From NCBI RefSeq assembly GCF_023074075.1, contig NZ_JADPKT010000022.1:310001-374000 (forward strand): a DNA stretch of 64,000 nucleotides. The letters run 5' to 3'. Below are positions 9,121 to 17,778 of the stretch, piece after piece (position 1 is the first letter of the stretch; every line of letters begins with the position of its first letter). The notes beneath the pieces are model-generated. The model was not told the DNA's origin, did not search any database, and saw only the letters and a list, made by a program, of their open reading frames with translations. The DNA is from Bradyrhizobium sp. 138. Lineage in GTDB: Bacteria; Pseudomonadota; Alphaproteobacteria; Rhizobiales; Xanthobacteraceae. The translations under genes were made by a program, and so were the position numbers.

Positions 9121-10647
9121 GTGACGGCTGAAGCCCATCGACGGCGCACGTTCTGGCAGATCCTGCTGTTTTCGGCGGGGCTTTTGGTGCTGACCGTGAT
9201 CAGCGCCGGTTCGGTCTACCTGGTCAACAAGGCCAGGGAAGACAGCAAGTGGGTGATTCACACCATCGAGGTGGAGAACCAGGTCAACGCGTTGCTGCTC
9301 GAGGTTCGGCGCGCCGAAAGCGCACTGCGCGGCTACCTCCTGACGCTGGGTCCCGAATTCCAGACGGATTACGAAAAGGCTGTGGCGGCGATCGTTCCGG
9401 CGCTCGACAGGGTGAGGCGCCTGAGCGGCGACAACGCCGCGCAACGCGAAAGCACCGAGAAGCTGAGCGCGGCAATCGAGACTCGTCTCGGCCAATTCGC
9501 GCGCGAGCTCGACGCCATCAAGCAGGGCCAGCCGGACATGGCGATGGCACTGGCCCGGCAGGCGGCTGCCGAGGGCACCACCACCACGATCGGCAATGTG
9601 GCGGTGGCAATGATCGGCGAGGAGGAGCGGCTGTTACGCCTCCGTACGGCCAATGCCGACCGCAGCCAGACGCTTGCCGCATCGATGACGGGCATCGGCT
9701 CCGGCCTCGTCGTGCTGCTGGCCCTGATCTCGATCTGGCTGGTGCGGCGCTCGGCACTCGCCCGCGACGAGGCCGAAAATCGCCTGCGCGAGGCCTACGC
9801 CAACCTCGAATCCGTCGTCAGCGAACGCACCGCGGATCTGCGCGAAGCCAACGACGAGATCCAGCGCTTTGCCTATATCGTCAGCCACGACCTGCGCTCG
9901 CCGCTCGTCAACATCATGGGATTCACCAGCGAGCTCGATGAGCTCGGCAACGACATCTTTCGCCGCATCGGCAGCCTCGCCCAGGTCCCCGCGGACGGAC
10001 CGACATTGGCGCCCGCAGGGCCAGGAGAGATCGCGCTCGAAGGCGCCGACAAGCAGCTCTCGGAGGATTTTTCCGAAGCGCTCGGCTTCATCAAGTCGTC
10101 GATCGCCAAGATGGACCGGCTGATCTCGGCGATCCTCAACCTCACCCGCGAGGGCCGGCGCGAATTCCAGCCCGTGAAGATCGCCACAAGCGAGCTGATC
10201 GAGGCCATCGTCTCGACGCTGGCGCACCAGACGGCCGAGGCGCAGGCCGAGATCCATCTCGAGCCACTGCCAAATGTCGTGAGCGACCGGCTCGCACTCG
10301 AGCAGATCTTCTCCAACCTGATCGACAATGCGATCAAATATCTGAAGCCCGGCGTGCCCGGCGAGATCAGAATCCGCGGGCGGACCAAGCTCGGTTACGC
10401 TATCTTCGAGATCAGCGACAACGGCCGCGGAATCGACGCTAGGGATCACCAGCGGATCTTCGAGCTGTTCCGCCGCGCGGGAACCCAGGACAAGCCCGGC
10501 CAGGGCATCGGTCTTGCGCATGTGCGTGCACTTGTGCGTCGCCTCGGCGGCACCATGTCGGTATCATCTGAACTGAACGCGGGCAGCACCTTCACGATCA
10601 CGCTGCCGATCGCCTGGAACGTAAGCAACCGGAACGCAGATCGATGA
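9121..10647 (+). CDS. CHASE3-domain sensor histidine kinase
   Basis: A 508-residue membrane kinase starting with GTG. A first membrane segment (about 10-33) and a second (about 190-212) flank a CHASE3 sensor domain (SALRGYLLTLGPEFQ). Then come a coiled coil and a HisKA domain with His256 in VSHDLRSP. There is a long insert between the H-box helices (about 285-330). The ATPase domain has NLIDNAIKYL, ISDNGRGID and GQGIGLAHV. Overlap of its TGA with the next ATG suggests coupling to the two response-regulator genes downstream. The stimulus is unknown. Confidence 0.9.
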   Translation: MTAEAHRRRTFWQILLFSAGLLVLTVISAGSVYLVNKAREDSKWVIHTIEVENQVNALLLEVRRAESALRGYLLTLGPEFQTDYEKAVAAIVPALDRVRRLSGDNAAQRESTEKLSAAIETRLGQFARELDAIKQGQPDMAMALARQAAAEGTTTTIGNVAVAMIGEEERLLRLRTANADRSQTLAASMTGIGSGLVVLLALISIWLVRRSALARDEAENRLREAYANLESVVSERTADLREANDEIQRFAYIVSHDLRSPLVNIMGFTSELDELGNDIFRRIGSLAQVPADGPTLAPAGPGEIALEGADKQLSEDFSEALGFIKSSIAKMDRLISAILNLTREGRREFQPVKIATSELIEAIVSTLAHQTAEAQAEIHLEPLPNVVSDRLALEQIFSNLIDNAIKYLKPGVPGEIRIRGRTKLGYAIFEISDNGRGIDARDHQRIFELFRRAGTQDKPGQGIGLAHVRALVRRLGGTMSVSSELNAGSTFTITLPIAWNVSNRNADR

Positions 10648-11084
10648 CCCAGCCTGTCACCATCATCATGATCGAGGACGACGAGGGCCACGCCCGCCTG
10701 ATCGAGCGCAACATCCGACGGTCCGGCGTCAACAACGAGATCGTCTCCTTCAAGAACGGCACGGACGCGATGCAGCACCTGTTCGGCGCCGACGGCAGCG
10801 GGCTCGTGCAGAAGGGCAATGCGCTCTTGATCCTGCTCGATCTCAACCTGCCCGACATGACCGGGATCGACATCCTGAGGCAGATCAAGGAAAACAAATA
10901 TCTGAAGGCTTCGCCCGTGGTGGTGCTGACCACGACCGACGATTCCCAGGAAATCAAACGCTGCTACGAGCTCGGCTGCAACGTCTACATCACCAAGCCC
11001 GTCAACTACGAGAATTTCGCCAATGCCATCCGGCAGCTCGGCCTGTTCTTCTCGGTCATCCAGGTCCCGCCCGCCGCCCCATGA
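10644..11084 (+). CDS. single-domain response regulator (Rcp1-like)
   Basis: A 146-residue receiver domain with the acidic pocket IEDDEGHA, phospho-acceptor Asp66 in LLDLNLPDMTG, a conserved LTTTDD strand and Lys in YITKPVN. There is no output domain, so it probably relays phosphate or acts by protein binding. It resembles the Rcp1 group that pairs with phytochrome-type kinases. It overlaps the genes on both sides by four bases (ATGA). Confidence 0.92.
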   Translation: MTQPVTIIMIEDDEGHARLIERNIRRSGVNNEIVSFKNGTDAMQHLFGADGSGLVQKGNALLILLDLNLPDMTGIDILRQIKENKYLKASPVVVLTTTDDSQEIKRCYELGCNVYITKPVNYENFANAIRQLGLFFSVIQVPPAAP

Positions 11085-12184
11085 ACCAACGCACACCAAC
11101 ACTGCTCTACATCGATGACGACGGTGCGCTGGCGCGCCTGGTCGATCGCGGCCTGACGCGGCGCGGCTACAGGGTCGTCCATGCCGCGAGCGGCGAGGAA
11201 GGTCTGGAGCGCATCCGCCGCGCGGGTACTGAGGGCGGCATCGACGTGATCGCGCTCGACCAGTACATGCCAGGCCTCGACGGGCTGGAGACGCTGGAGC
11301 AGATCATGGCGATCCCGGGGGCGCCGCCGGTGGTGTTCGTCACGGCCTCGCAGGATTCCAACATCGCGGTCACCGCGCTGAAGGCCGGCGCGGCCGATTA
11401 TCTCGTCAAGGACGTCACGGGCGATTTCATCCCCCTGCTCCACGTCGCGGCCGAGAGCGCGCTGCGCCAGGCCGAATTGCAGAAGGCGCGCGAGGAAGCC
11501 GAAGCCGAGATCCATGCCTCGCGCGACCGCTACGCGGCCCTTGCCGCCGAACGCGAGCTGCTGCTGCGCGAGGTCAACCACCGCGTCGGCAACTCCCTTC
11601 AGATCATCGCCTCGCTGCTGCACCTTCAGGCTAGCTCCGCCGCACAGGAAGAGGTCAAGGCGGCACTGACCAATGCGATGGGCCGCGTCGCCGCGGTCGC
11701 GCAGGTGCACCGTCGTCTCTACACCTCGCAGGATCTCAAGAGCGTGGTCCTAAACCAATATCTGGACTCGCTGCTCGAGGATCTCCGCCGCTCGGCCGAA
11801 GGCAACCGGATGTCGCGCCTGACGCTGAAGGCCGAGCCGATCGAGATTGATCCTGACCGCGCCGTCGCCGTCGGCATCATCGTCAACGAGCTGGTGATGA
11901 ACGCGGTGAAATATGCCTATCCCGACGGCGCCGGCCCGATCCATGTCGAGCTGAACGCGAAAGGCGACGACCTCCTGCTGTCGATCACCGACGACGGCGT
12001 CGGCGACAACGTCAAGGCCGATCCGCGCTCCACCGGCATGGGCCAGCGCATCGTCGCGGCCATGGCCGCCAAGCTCGACGCCTCGGTCGACCGCGATCCC
12101 GCACATTCCGGAACCCGGATCACTCTGAAGTTCGGTCGCGTGCCCGCAAGCCCCGGCAAGACCAGCACCGCCGCCGCGAGTTGA
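11081..12184 (+). CDS. receiver-histidine kinase hybrid, HisKA_2 type
   Basis: A 367-residue soluble protein: N-terminal receiver domain (about 1-125) with Asp60 in ALDQYMPGLDG and Lys in YLVKD, a coiled linker (about 130-165), then a HisKA_2 dimerisation box with His167 in REVNHRVGNSLQII, and an HATPase domain (NELVMNAVKYAYP, ITDDGVGD). Kinases of this type occur in alphaproteobacterial stress and light-response pathways. With the two upstream genes it forms a three-step relay candidate: CHASE3 kinase, single receiver, then this receiver-kinase. Its own downstream target is not in the window. Confidence 0.9.
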   Translation: MNQRTPTLLYIDDDGALARLVDRGLTRRGYRVVHAASGEEGLERIRRAGTEGGIDVIALDQYMPGLDGLETLEQIMAIPGAPPVVFVTASQDSNIAVTALKAGAADYLVKDVTGDFIPLLHVAAESALRQAELQKAREEAEAEIHASRDRYAALAAERELLLREVNHRVGNSLQIIASLLHLQASSAAQEEVKAALTNAMGRVAAVAQVHRRLYTSQDLKSVVLNQYLDSLLEDLRRSAEGNRMSRLTLKAEPIEIDPDRAVAVGIIVNELVMNAVKYAYPDGAGPIHVELNAKGDDLLLSITDDGVGDNVKADPRSTGMGQRIVAAMAAKLDASVDRDPAHSGTRITLKFGRVPASPGKTSTAAAS

Positions 12185-12245
12185 GCTCGCGCGCTGCTGC
12201 GCACCCCATCGCAACCGCAACGCGATCCTGCTATGATTGCGAACC

Positions 12246-12926
12246 ATGACTTCCCGCGACTCCGCCCCGTCTGAAATCACACCAGCCGTACTGCTGCGCG
12301 CCTATGCCTGCGGCATCTTCCCGATGGCGGAAAGCGCCGACGATCCGACCCTGTTCTGGGTCGAGCCGGAATTGCGCGGCGTCATCCCCCTCGATGGATT
12401 TCGCGTCGCCTCGCGGCTCGCGCGCACCGTGCGCTCGGATGTGTTTCGCGTGACCGTCAACACCGCGTTCAAGGCGACCATCGCCGGCTGCGCCGCGCCG
12501 CAGGTTGGCCGCGAGGACACCTGGATCAACAAGCGCATCCGCGACCTCTATGGCGGCCTCTACGAGCTCGGTCATTGTCACAGCGTCGAGGCCTGGCAGG
12601 GCGAGGATCTCGTCGGCGGACTGTACGGCGTCAGCCTGGGACGCGCCTTCTTCGGCGAGAGCATGTTTCACACCGCACGCGATGCCTCGAAGGTCGCGCT
12701 GGTGCATCTGGTCGCGCGGCTCATCCATGGCGGCTTCGAGCTGCTCGATACCCAATACGTCACGGAACATCTGAAGAGCTTCGGCGCGGCCGAGATCTCG
12801 CGGCGGCGCTACACCGCACTGCTCGACAGAGCGCTCGCCGGCGAGCCCGGCGATTTCCTCAGGCTCTCTTCCGGTGACGCCATCCCTGGCGCACGCGCGC
12901 TCGAGATCATCGCCTCGCGGCAATAA
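12246..12926 (+). CDS. aat: leucyl/phenylalanyl-tRNA--protein transferase
   Basis: A 226-residue enzyme that adds Leu or Phe to proteins with N-terminal Lys or Arg, marking them for ClpS/ClpAP degradation (N-degron pathway). Signatures: [59 protein letters not shown] and [19 protein letters not shown]. The ATG at 12246 fits the family better than a TTG nine bases upstream. It is convergent with the DUF2155 gene. Confidence 0.95.
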   Translation: MTSRDSAPSEITPAVLLRAYACGIFPMAESADDPTLFWVEPELRGVIPLDGFRVASRLARTVRSDVFRVTVNTAFKATIAGCAAPQVGREDTWINKRIRDLYGGLYELGHCHSVEAWQGEDLVGGLYGVSLGRAFFGESMFHTARDASKVALVHLVARLIHGGFELLDTQYVTEHLKSFGAAEISRRRYTALLDRALAGEPGDFLRLSSGDAIPGARALEIIASRQ

Positions 12927-12956
12927 TGGACAGCTGAGTTAGCAGCCAAACGCTGA

Positions 12957-13009
12957 GGATTTGGCCTAGCGGCCAAACCCGCGGGATTTGGCCTAGCGGC
13001 CAAACCCGG
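12957..13009. repeat. 27-bp tandem duplication across the DUF2155 stop codon
   Basis: Two near-identical 27-bp units, each containing TTTGGCCTAGCGGCCAAACCC, the palindrome GGCCTAGCGGCC at the core. One copy encodes the last residues (GFGR) and stop of the DUF2155 gene on the minus strand; the second lies just beyond the stop. A more degenerate third unit may precede them at about 12938-12956. Confidence 0.8.
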
Positions 13010-14024
13010 GGATGCCGAACAGGCCTGGCCGCTGCTCCGGTGGCGGCGGCGGCGGTGCCGGTTGCTGCTGCTGGATCGGCGGCAGAGGCTGCGGCGGACG
13101 CTGCTGGACCTGCTTGGGCGCGGCCTTCTTCTGCGCGGGCGGCGGCGGAGGCGCAGGCTTGGTCGCGGGATCTGGCGCGGCCGTCGCAATGGTCTGCTGC
13201 GGCTCTTTGCAGTCGGTGAGCCAGATGTCGTAGATCGGATGCTCGACACCGTGCAGGCCGGGGCTCGCGGCATACATCCAGCCCGAAAAGATGCGCTTCA
13301 CCTCGCCCTGCAGGGTGATCTCGTCGACCTCGACGAAGGCGTCGGTGTTGGTGGCCTCGGTCGCCGGCCGCGTGTAGCAGGCGTTGGTCTTGACGCGCAG
13401 CGCGCCGAACTGGACGGTCTCGCCGATCTCCTCGTCGAAATTGATGATGCGCCCGGTGATCTTGTCGAGACCGGAGAAGGTCGCCTTCTTGTTCACGATC
13501 TTCTGGGCCGGCGGTTCGGTGACGACCTCGTCGCCCGGCTGCAGGCTCGCCGGTGTCTGCGGCACAGCGCCCGGAGCGCCCTTCTGCTGCGGCGGGCGCT
13601 GACCGGGCGCACCTGGGGTTTGCGAACCGGGCGGAGGAAGCGCCGCGGAGGGCGGCTGGTTCGGCGGCGCGACCGTGGAGCCCGGCGGCGGCGCCAACGG
13701 CTGGGTCTCGACCGGCCCGGGCATGACGTTGCCCTGCCGACCCGGCGGCGGCGGCATCGGGCGCGACGGCAGCACGCGGCCCTGCGGCGGCAGCTCCGGC
13801 ACCTCTTCATCGTCGTCGGGAATCTGCTGCGGCTGCGGTTGGCCGCGTGGAATGTTGCCGGGCGGCCGCAGCGGCGGCGGATCGGAAAAGATCGTCCCGA
13901 TCTGCGCCTGAGCCGGCGTCGCAACCGTCAGTGCAGTGGCGGCCAAAAGCGCCGCAAGACCTGTCAGGATAATGGTTCGAAACATCTCGCGCGGCTTCAA
14001 CAGCGAATCGGGCTTGTTGGACAT
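12993..14024 (-). CDS. exported proline-rich DUF2155 protein
   Basis: A 343-residue protein: signal peptide ending ATPAQAQ, a long Pro/Gln-rich region, and a DUF2155 domain in the second half, from GLDKITGRIINFDEEIGE to HPIYDIWLTDCKEP, with two conserved cysteines likely to form a disulfide. The tail (about 290-343) is again Pro/Gln-rich. Function is unknown; the family is periplasmic in alphaproteobacteria and commonly sits beside aat. The ATG at 14024 is used; an ATG at 13985 would also give a good signal peptide, and upstream in-frame codons are not convincing. Confidence 0.88.
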   Translation of the reverse strand: MSNKPDSLLKPREMFRTIILTGLAALLAATALTVATPAQAQIGTIFSDPPPLRPPGNIPRGQPQPQQIPDDDEEVPELPPQGRVLPSRPMPPPPGRQGNVMPGPVETQPLAPPPGSTVAPPNQPPSAALPPPGSQTPGAPGQRPPQQKGAPGAVPQTPASLQPGDEVVTEPPAQKIVNKKATFSGLDKITGRIINFDEEIGETVQFGALRVKTNACYTRPATEATNTDAFVEVDEITLQGEVKRIFSGWMYAASPGLHGVEHPIYDIWLTDCKEPQQTIATAAPDPATKPAPPPPPAQKKAAPKQVQQRPPQPLPPIQQQQPAPPPPPPEQRPGLFGIPGFGR

Positions 14025-14221
14025 TCTACAGGGGATACCGCCGCTCGCAGGCCCTCCGGTTAACACGGCGAATACGGCGGGGGAAGGGCGGCATCCCTGC
14101 CCTTCCCGGCCCCGTCTGGCCAGACCGGCTCCCGAATGGGATAGTCGATCACCATTCCGGGGATGCGAGGCGGGCATCGCCTTCCGAAACGACGTCCAAT
14201 CCTGACCGGAACCCCCGAGAG

Positions 14222-15229
14222 ATGCCTTCCATCCTCACAATTGCCCTCGCCATCCCCCTGCGCACCCTGACCTGGCTCGGCAATCAGGGCACCCGCGCAG
14301 TGGCAGCCGTCGTCTTCATCGCGGCCGCGGTGCCGCCGCTCGGCGCGCTACTGCGGCCCTACGTCACCGAGGCGATCTTCGTCCTGCTCTGCATCTCCTT
14401 CATGCGGGTCGATCTGGCCGCGCTCTACAGCCATCTGCGCAGGCCGGCGCTGATCGCGACCGCTACCGCCTGGACCACGATCGGTGTGCCGCTGATCGTC
14501 GGATTGATCGCCCAAGTAACGGGGCTCACGAGCCGCGCGCCTGGCCTTTCGCTGGCGCTCATGCTCCAGAGCATGGCTTCGCCGATGATGGCCTCGCCGG
14601 CACTTGCCGCGCTGATGGGCCTCGATGCGACCCTCGTGCTGGTCACGCTGGTGACCTCGACCGCGCTGGTGCCCTTCACGGCATCGCTGTTCGCGGGCCT
14701 GTTCCTCGACGGGATGCTCAGCATCTCGCCGCTTGCGCTCGGACTGAAGCTGCTCGGCATTCTCGCCGCATCGCTGCTAACGGCAACGGTCATCCGCCGG
14801 GTCTTCGGCGCCGAAGCCATCCAGCGCGCGAAGCAGCCTATCGATGGCTTCAACATCATTATCCTGTTCGTGTTCGCCTCCGCGGTCATGGGCGATGTCG
14901 CCAGCGATCTGGTGACCCAGCCGATCTTCACCATCGGCCTCGCAGCTCTGGCCTTCGCGATCTACTTCACCCTGCTCGCGATCACCACGTTGCTGTTCCG
15001 CCGCATCGGCACCGAGCGCGCACTGGCGCTCGGGCTGATGGTGTCACAGCGCAATCTCGGTCTGATGCTGGCGGCAACCGCCGGCGCATTGCCGCCCACC
15101 ACCTGGCTCTATTTCGCGATGACGCAGTTTCCGATTCATCTTGCGCCCTACATGCTGATGCCGATCGCACGGCGTTTGACGGGGCGTGCGGATGCGTCGA
15201 GCGAGGCGGCGACAAATAACATTAGCTAG
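14222..15229 (+). CDS. BASS-family (bile acid:sodium symporter-like) carrier
   Basis: A 335-residue protein with about nine or ten membrane helices. It has the pseudo-repeat architecture and the motifs of the bile acid:sodium symporter superfamily, for example MLQSMASPMMASPALAALMG in the first half and LGLMVSQRNLGLML in the second. Substrate is unknown; members carry organic anions or weak acids. It is unlinked in strand to its neighbours and separates DUF2155 from NDUFA12, which are normally close in related genomes. Confidence 0.78.
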   Translation: MPSILTIALAIPLRTLTWLGNQGTRAVAAVVFIAAAVPPLGALLRPYVTEAIFVLLCISFMRVDLAALYSHLRRPALIATATAWTTIGVPLIVGLIAQVTGLTSRAPGLSLALMLQSMASPMMASPALAALMGLDATLVLVTLVTSTALVPFTASLFAGLFLDGMLSISPLALGLKLLGILAASLLTATVIRRVFGAEAIQRAKQPIDGFNIIILFVFASAVMGDVASDLVTQPIFTIGLAALAFAIYFTLLAITTLLFRRIGTERALALGLMVSQRNLGLMLAATAGALPPTTWLYFAMTQFPIHLAPYMLMPIARRLTGRADASSEAATNNIS

Positions 15230-15294
15230 GTGTGCGCTCATAGCCGGGGATGTCTATTGGCGCGTCACTGCGACAACGAACCCGGGCGTTGACC

Positions 15295-15457
15295 TTAGTT
15301 GGTGGCCTCTTTGATCTTCCCCGAGCCGCCACATTTCGTGCAGGGACGAAACTCATTCTTTTCGCCTAAGCGAACCGGATTGCATGCCCCTGTTTTGGCC
15401 AGTCCCGTCACACTCAGGACAATTGCGTTCGACTTCCTTCTGGTCAGTCGCATGCAA
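15295..15457 (-). pseudogene. frameshifted small zinc-ribbon gene (two CxxCxGxG motifs)
   Basis: Two DnaJ-like zinc motifs lie in different minus-strand frames. The first frame reads KEVERNCPECDGTGQNRG and stops at 15353. The adjacent frame reads GEKNEFRPCTKCGGSGKI and ends EATN with a stop at 15295. One extra base near 15365-15370 would explain the switch; joining the frames gives a compact protein with two CxxC pairs. No slippery heptamer is evident, so decay is more likely than programmed frameshifting. The start is uncertain (a TTG at 15457; the frame is open to 15529 with no ATG). It accounts for the otherwise gene-free stretch 15230-15529. Confidence 0.55.
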
Positions 15458-15529
15458 CTCCCGGTTGATGTTCTTGCTTACCAGATCAAGCGGGGAATGT
15501 CGCCTCCTCGGCTCAAACGGGACATTCTC

Positions 15530-16468
15530 CTACCCCGCCCGCGCCGCGCGCCGCAGCGCCTGCGGCGGCTGGCCGAAGGCACGGATGAAGGCGCGCCGCA
15601 TCCGCTCGGGGTCGCGGAATCCGGTTGCTTCCGCAACGAGCTCGATCCCCTCGCGCGAGGACTGCACGCGCTCGCGTGCGACTTCGAGCCGTAAGCGCTC
15701 GATCGCCTTGGAGGGCGTCGTGCCGGTCTCGGCGGCGAAGGCGCGGGCAAAGTGCCGCGCGCTCATGCCGGCGCGATCGGCGAGGTCCTCCACCGTCAGC
15801 GGCGCGTCGAGATTTTCGCGCGCCCACGACAACAACGCGCCGAAGCGGCCGTTTGGCGTCTTCAGCTCCAGCAGCGAGGAAAACTGGGACTGCCCGCCGC
15901 TGCGGCGGTGATAGAGCACGAGGTGCCGCGCGGCTGCCTGCGCGATCTCCTCGCCGTGATCCTCGGTGACCATCGCGAGCGCCAGATCGATGCCCGCGGT
16001 GATGCCGGCCGACGTCCAGACATTGCCGTCGCGGGTGAAAATCTGGTCGGGCTCGAACTTCACCTTCGGATAGCGCGCGACGAAATCGCGCGTCCGGCCC
16101 CAATGCGTGGTGGCGCGGCGGCCGTCGAGCAGACCCGCCTCGGCGAGCACATAGGCGCCCGAGCAGACACTCGCGATGCGCACGCCGCGCCGCGCCAGCC
16201 GCTGCACGAAGGCGCGCGTGGTCTCGCAGCGCGCGGCATCCGCAACGCCCGCGCCGCCCGCGACCACCAGCGTCGTGATCGCATTCGCCGACTTGAAATC
16301 ACGCGCCATCATCTCGACGCCCGACGAAGAGCGCACCGGCCCGGCATTCACCGCCAGCACGCGGAGCGCAAGCGGCTTGCCGGCGCAGCGCGCCGCGACC
16401 TCGAACACCGAGATCGGGCCGGCGGCGTCGAGCAGCTGGAAATCCGGAAAGATCAGGATGCCGATCAT
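15530..16468 (-). CDS. GlxA-family AraC-type transcriptional regulator
   Basis: A 312-residue regulator: an N-terminal DJ-1/PfpI-like domain (about 1-190) with the nucleophile-elbow-like ASVCSGAYVLAEAGLLDG, and a C-terminal AraC DNA-binding domain (about 205-310) with two helix-turn-helix units (DLADRAGMSARHFARAFAAE and VAEATGFRDPERMRRAFIRA). The DJ-1 part probably binds a small ligand rather than acting as an enzyme. It is divergent from a DJ-1/isonitrile hydratase-like gene, which it probably controls through the palindrome at 16485-16518. Confidence 0.92.
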   Translation of the reverse strand: MIGILIFPDFQLLDAAGPISVFEVAARCAGKPLALRVLAVNAGPVRSSSGVEMMARDFKSANAITTLVVAGGAGVADAARCETTRAFVQRLARRGVRIASVCSGAYVLAEAGLLDGRRATTHWGRTRDFVARYPKVKFEPDQIFTRDGNVWTSAGITAGIDLALAMVTEDHGEEIAQAAARHLVLYHRRSGGQSQFSSLLELKTPNGRFGALLSWARENLDAPLTVEDLADRAGMSARHFARAFAAETGTTPSKAIERLRLEVARERVQSSREGIELVAEATGFRDPERMRRAFIRAFGQPPQALRRAARAG

Positions 16469-16484
16469 AGCCTATGTCGCCCAT

Positions 16485-16518
16485 GTCCGAAATAGAGGGA
16501 ATTATGCCATTTCAGACA
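16485..16518. promoter_or_regulatory. candidate operator of the GlxA-type regulator
   Basis: Inverted repeat TGTCCGAAAT (16485-16494) and ATTTCAGACA (16509-16518), one mismatch in ten, centred in the 106-bp gap between two divergent genes. Confidence 0.6.
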
Positions 16519-16574
16519 CAAAGGCACCATGCCAATCTTCGCCCGTCAAGCTCATCTTTGGAAGGAACCTGTCG

Positions 16575-17261
16575 ATGTCGTCACCGCTCCAGATCGGAAT
16601 TTTGGTGTTTCCGCGCGTCACCCAGCTCGACTTCACCGGTCCCTTGCAGGTGTTTTCCATGGTGCCGGGCGCGAAGCTGCACCTGATCTGGAAGCGGATC
16701 GAGCCGGTCGCAAGCGATTCCGTGCTCACGCTGACGCCGACCACGACGTTTGCGGATTGCCCGCAGCTCGACGTGATCTGCGTGCCCGGCGGCGGCGGCA
16801 CCAACGATCTGCTTAACGACGAGGAGGTGCTGGATTTCCTACGCAGGCAGGCCGAAGGCGCCAAATATGTCACCTCGGTCTGCACGGGATCACTGGCGCT
16901 CGGCGCCGCTGGCCTGCTCAAGGGCTATCGCGCCGCGACCCATTGGAGCGCGATGGAGATGCTCGGCCAGTTCGGCGCCACGCCAACGAAGGCGCGCGTC
17001 TGCGTTGACGGCAACCGCATCACCGGCGGCGGCGTCACCGCGGGAATCGATTTCGCGCTGACGCTGGTGTCCCTCATGGTCGATCGCACCACCGCAGAAG
17101 CGATCCAGCTCCAGATGGAATACAACCCGGCCCCGCCGTTCAATTCGGGCTCGCCCGACACCGCACCCGCCGAGGTGCTGGCTCTGCTCAGGGAGCGTGG
17201 TGCTCAAAACCAGGCGCGGCGCCTCGAAGCGGTGAAGCGCGCGGCCGAGCGCGTGATGTAG
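16575..17261 (+). CDS. DJ-1/PfpI family protein, isonitrile hydratase-like
   Basis: A 228-residue protein of the DJ-1/PfpI superfamily. The core reads IGILVFPRVTQLDFTGPLQVF, then ICVPGGGGTNDLL and the nucleophile elbow SVCTGSLALGAAGLL with the reactive Cys. This pattern is closest to isonitrile hydratase (InhA: isonitrile to N-substituted formamide). The ATG at 16575 begins just before the conserved core; upstream in-frame sequence crosses the divergent promoter. It pairs with the GlxA-type regulator. Confidence 0.85.
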   Translation: MSSPLQIGILVFPRVTQLDFTGPLQVFSMVPGAKLHLIWKRIEPVASDSVLTLTPTTTFADCPQLDVICVPGGGGTNDLLNDEEVLDFLRRQAEGAKYVTSVCTGSLALGAAGLLKGYRAATHWSAMEMLGQFGATPTKARVCVDGNRITGGGVTAGIDFALTLVSLMVDRTTAEAIQLQMEYNPAPPFNSGSPDTAPAEVLALLRERGAQNQARRLEAVKRAAERVM

Positions 17262-17276
17262 CGCCCTCCCGATGCT

Positions 17277-17439
17277 CTCGTATCCCGGACGCGCTGCAGC
17301 GTGCAACGCTGCTGCGCCGAGCCGGGACCTAGGAGCCACACGGCCCGTTGCAGCATCGGCCCCGGCTCTGCAGCGCATCGTCGAACCGGACGATGCTTCG
17401 CATCGCCGGGGAGACGCTGCGCCGCGTCCGGGGCACGAG
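17277..17439. repeat. dispersed palindromic repeat, family 1, copy A
   Basis: Starts CTCGTATCCCGGACGC and ends with the inverse GCGTCCGGGGCACGAG. Inside lie GCTGCAGCG and GGCTCTGCAGCG blocks. A second copy with the same block order is at 55854-55995. This copy has about 30 extra bases near its right end. Confidence 0.85.
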
Positions 17440-17453
17440 ACCTCCTCAAAGAA

Positions 17454-17483
17454 AAAGGCCGCTCGGTTTCCCAAGCGGCCTTT
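17454..17483. terminator. hairpin terminator, probably bidirectional
   Basis: Perfect stem AAAGGCCGCT (17454-17463) with AGCGGCCTTT (17474-17483) and a ten-base loop; A-run on the left and T-run on the right allow function in both directions between two converging genes. Confidence 0.75.
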
Positions 17484-17778
17484 CCTGTCTCACGGCGGCT
17501 GCACATTTCATCGGGCGATTTCGGAGCTTCCAGACCGGGGGCCTATCTCCCGATCGAGTCCTGGTCGGCGGCCGCTGCATTTCGGGATAGTCGCGAACTG
17601 TTGCCCGAACCGAACGCGATGGTCTCCCATCTCCGTAAGATGGGACCATTGAGCCGGATCGCTCGCATGAGCACAACGGCCGCGTAGCCACCGTCCCCGC
17701 TGTTCCCGTTGTCCACAGCAAGATGCGGCGGATGCGCATGCATCCAATTTGACGATGAAGATGGCGGAGGCTGGAAGC

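Larger units (their letters stand above)
17262..17778. other. gene-free stretch: dispersed repeat, terminator, remainder unassigned
   Basis: Holds a repeat element (17277-17439) and a hairpin terminator (17454-17483). From about 17490 to the NDUFA12 stop at 17779 I find no convincing gene on either strand. Confidence 0.6.

Noticed and set aside
7641..9149. Minus-strand frame opposite accC
   Set aside because: Shadow of a clear biotin carboxylase.
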